This document shows positions 62,462-64,000 of a DNA stretch of 64,000 nt, in pieces. The stretch comes from Paenibacillus sedimenti (GTDB lineage Bacteria > Bacillota > Bacilli > Paenibacillales > NBRC-103111). How positions within the stretch are numbered: the first letter of the stretch is position 1; every line of letters begins with the position of its first letter. Both the position numbers and the translations under genes were made by a program. The stretch lies in assembly GCF_014534655.1 (NCBI RefSeq), contig NZ_JACVVD010000002.1, positions 124,001-188,000 of the forward strand, in the 5' to 3' direction. The notes beneath the pieces were generated by a model. It saw only the letters and a list, made by a program, of their open reading frames with translations, was not told the DNA's origin and searched no databases.

Positions 62462-62506
62462 AGCTTGATTATATCCTTTTCAGGATTGAATCGGGCTTTT
62501 TTTTTT
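62462..62506 (+). terminator. Terminator of the ssu-type operon
   Basis: AGCTTGATTATATCC pairs imperfectly with GGATTGAATCGGGCT, then nine or more T. Confidence 0.88.
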
Positions 62507-62571
62507 GGAGCAGTTCATAACGAAGCTGTCATTTCGCATACGAAATGATGCTGGGATCGCGCTTTTTTATT

Positions 62572-62803
62572 ACTCATCGTGTTGCTTGTGGCATTCCTAC
62601 TAGCTCTTTCAAAAACAATCCCCCATTCCTTATCAACGCAAGCGATCGCCCGATAATTAATGTTCTTCTCAACGCATGGCGGGTATATCCAAATATAACA
62701 GGAAAAGCTCCTGCTAAATTGGCAGTTACAAGCGGATTTAGGAAATCAATATGGGCTTCGAGTTCGAAATTAGCTCCGGTTTTTCCCGCTAATGTTTAAT
62801 CTG
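62572..62803 (-). pseudogene. Possible gene remnant
   Basis: A minus-strand frame stays open for about 75 codons between stops and reads like protein (GANFELEAHIDFLNPLV, then ANLAGAFPVIFGYTRHALR, ending KELVGMPQATR) but has no start codon or ribosome site at its 5' end. The family was not recognised. A short plus-strand frame in the same place looks less protein-like. Confidence 0.3.
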
Positions 62804-62826
62804 TGTAGTTGTGCACGGATTGAGTA

Positions 62827-62877
62827 AAGGGCTATCCCTAAGGTCAATTCAGACCTTTTGGGATAGCCCTTTTTATT
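62827..62877. terminator. Symmetric terminator between ssu region and bactofilin
   Basis: AAGGGCTATCCC pairs with GGGATAGCCCTT, enclosing an inner AAGGTC/GACCTT hairpin, with T-runs usable in both directions. It ends the bactofilin transcript. Confidence 0.85.
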
Positions 62878-63330
62878 TTAATTCCCGCCGGAAGCGGCTT
62901 GCTGTTCGTTCTTTTGCTGCTTATGCGCCTTGGCGTCGATGACCTTGCCGCCGCTGCCGCCGCTTCGTTCAGACGCTGCCATATTCATGGAGCTGCTTCC
63001 TTGGAAAATCCCGCCCTCCTGAATGATGAAGGAACGCACATCAATGTTGCCGATCAGCACGCCGGAGCTGGTTACGATGAGCTTGCCCTTGGTATGGACA
63101 TTGCCTTTGACTTTGCCGGCAATGATGACGTCGCGGGCGTGTATGTTGGACTGCACGATGGCGTTCTCGCCGATGGTGATGTCGCCTGCGCACTCGACGT
63201 CGCCGTGCAGTTGGCCTTCGACGCGAAGGCTGGCTTCGGACATGATTTTGCCTTCGCAGATCGTACTTTCACCGATTAATGTGTCTGTCGTCTTGTCATT
63301 AATTGGCTTGGATTTGCTGCTTCCGAGCAT
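62878..63330 (-). CDS. Bactofilin (polymer-forming cytoskeletal protein)
   Basis: This 150-residue protein has the bactofilin beta-helix core (about 20-110) with repeats such as LRVEGQLHGDVECAGDITIGENAIVQSNIHARDVIIAGKVKGNVHTKGKLIV (in short turns) flanked by disordered tails, the C-terminal one rich in Gly, Ser and Gln. Bactofilins form non-polar filaments that position cell-wall enzymes. Its ATG overlaps the stop of the M23 gene (TAATG), so the two are translated together. Confidence 0.93.
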   Translation of the reverse strand: MLGSSKSKPINDKTTDTLIGESTICEGKIMSEASLRVEGQLHGDVECAGDITIGENAIVQSNIHARDVIIAGKVKGNVHTKGKLIVTSSGVLIGNIDVRSFIIQEGGIFQGSSSMNMAASERSGGSGGKVIDAKAHKQQKNEQQAASGGN

Positions 63331-64000
63331 TAGCGGTCATCCTTTCTATCTTGAATAAGATAAGGGGAGGGGTTGATCTCGACACCGTTCTTGTGCACTT
63401 CATAATGCAGATGGGTACCTGTACTTCGCCCCGTCGTTCCCATGAGGCCGATCTTTTGCCCTTTCGTTACTGATTCTCCGCGTTTCACGAGCATTTTATT
63501 CAGATGCATGTATACGGTCCTCAGCCCGCGTGTATGATCCACGATAATGTGATAGCCATGCTGATTGTCGTAGCCGGCTTGCACCACTTTGCCTGCTGCG
63601 GTTACGTATACGGCATCATTCAGCTCGCCGTCAAGGTCTAACCCGGTATGCATAGTGGGCTTTTGGGTGAAAGGGTCTTTGCGTATGCCGAAACCGGATG
63701 TGATGTTGCGGGAGTCGGTAGGCCATAATGTAGGCGTGATGTTGCGAAGCCGCTCGGCTTCTTTCAGCTTCGCCTCGGACTCTGTCAAATTCGCCAGCAG
63801 CGCATTAATGTCTCCGACGAGCGAGGACAGGTCTTGTTTGGTGCTGCTGACGAGCTGGGAAACTTCCTGCGAATTAACAGGAACCTCAGTACCGCCAACA
63901 TCAGAGCCGGTTCCGGAAAAGGAGCCGCTGTTTGAAGCTGCGGATATTTTGCTTGTCCCGCCTGTTTGGCTCATCAATTGTACGACATGTTCCAGCTTTT
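63330..64000 (-). CDS. M23 peptidase (LytM-type), N-terminus beyond the window
   Basis: This peptidoglycan endopeptidase works outside the membrane. The frame is open to the right edge, so the N-terminal part (probably membrane helix and coiled coil) is missing; the visible first third is coiled-coil-like (SSTKQDLSSLVGDINALLANLTESEAKLKEAERL, in two pieces). Zinc ligands are His and Asp in HTGLDLDG and His in THLHYEVH; GFGIRKDPFT opens the domain. Coupling with bactofilin resembles the Csd1-CcmA pair that sets cell shape in Helicobacter. Confidence 0.92.
   Translation of the reverse strand, partial: KLEHVVQLMSQTGGTSKISAASNSGSFSGTGSDVGGTEVPVNSQEVSQLVSSTKQDLSSLVGDINALLANLTESEAKLKEAERLRNITPTLWPTDSRNITSGFGIRKDPFTQKPTMHTGLDLDGELNDAVYVTAAGKVVQAGYDNQHGYHIIVDHTRGLRTVYMHLNKMLVKRGESVTKGQKIGLMGTTGRSTGTHLHYEVHKNGVEINPSPYLIQDRKDDR

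Noticed and set aside
62545..62799. 84-codon plus-strand frame after the ssu-type operon
   Set aside because: Low-complexity composition and no ribosome site; the opposite strand is more protein-like.

Overview
The window looks like a chromosomal segment of a spore-forming, plant-polysaccharide-degrading Firmicute, most likely Paenibacillus or a close relative. This is inferred from the LplB/LplC-type sugar permeases with large AraC regulators, a GerA-type germination operon, a YjcZ-like micropeptide, HelD, a T-box leader, strong AGGAGG ribosome sites and moderate GC content. No rRNA, tRNA, CRISPR array, insertion sequence or prophage was seen.

Layout. (1) 1-6.7 kb: the 3' part of an AraC-type regulator, then a carbohydrate ABC importer (two permeases, GH43 glycosidase, lipoprotein binding protein). 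(2) 6.9-14.2 kb: a SARP/AAA/TPR giant regulator, a secreted protein, a cupin, a membrane protein and an FAD oxidoreductase behind a palindromic operator. (3) 14.2-17.6 kb: T-box leader and a type-2 (eukaryote-like) isoleucyl-tRNA synthetase. (4) 17.9-29.8 kb: the pectin locus. It holds a ParB-like protein, cytoplasmic GH28, AraC regulator, rhamnogalacturonan acetylesterase, an AT-rich DJ-1/PfpI intruder, GH105, pectin methylesterase, an ArsR-like regulator, GH51 arabinofuranosidase, and a secreted modular PL1 pectate lyase under a c-di-GMP-I riboswitch. Pectin would be cut outside by the lyase, imported as oligomers and finished inside the cell. (5) 30.2-38.4 kb: lipoprotein cytochrome c, LtaS-like sulfatase, an ABC-2 exporter, HelD and a sporulation micropeptide. 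(6) 38.5-42.3 kb: a germinant receptor operon. (7) 42.4-47.4 kb: a secreted protein, ABC exporter, histidine kinase and response regulator, preceded by six direct repeats with an exact 11-bp period that look like the response regulator's own binding array. (8) 47.9-51.2 kb: MarR regulator, ArsA-like ATPase, small proteins and an MgtC-like protein. (9) 51.2-58.4 kb on mixed strands: Fur-box flavodoxin, deacetylase, uracil permease, CBO0543 protein, darcynin-like protein, TrmB regulator with HD hydrolase, and DUF2935. (10) 58.5-64 kb: DUF445, an SsuBCA-type sulfonate/nitrate ABC importer, then bactofilin translationally coupled to an M23 peptidase that runs off the end.

The least ordinary material is non-coding: the riboswitch-controlled pectate lyase, the phased 11-bp array, a 40-bp tandem hairpin repeat whose stem shows compensatory base changes and which recurs 9 kb away, an 86-bp intergenic repeat in two copies 9.6 kb apart, a nine-copy G-rich (on the minus strand) 12-mer, and three palindromes spaced exactly 51 bp apart. 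None of these could be searched here, so novelty is not established.
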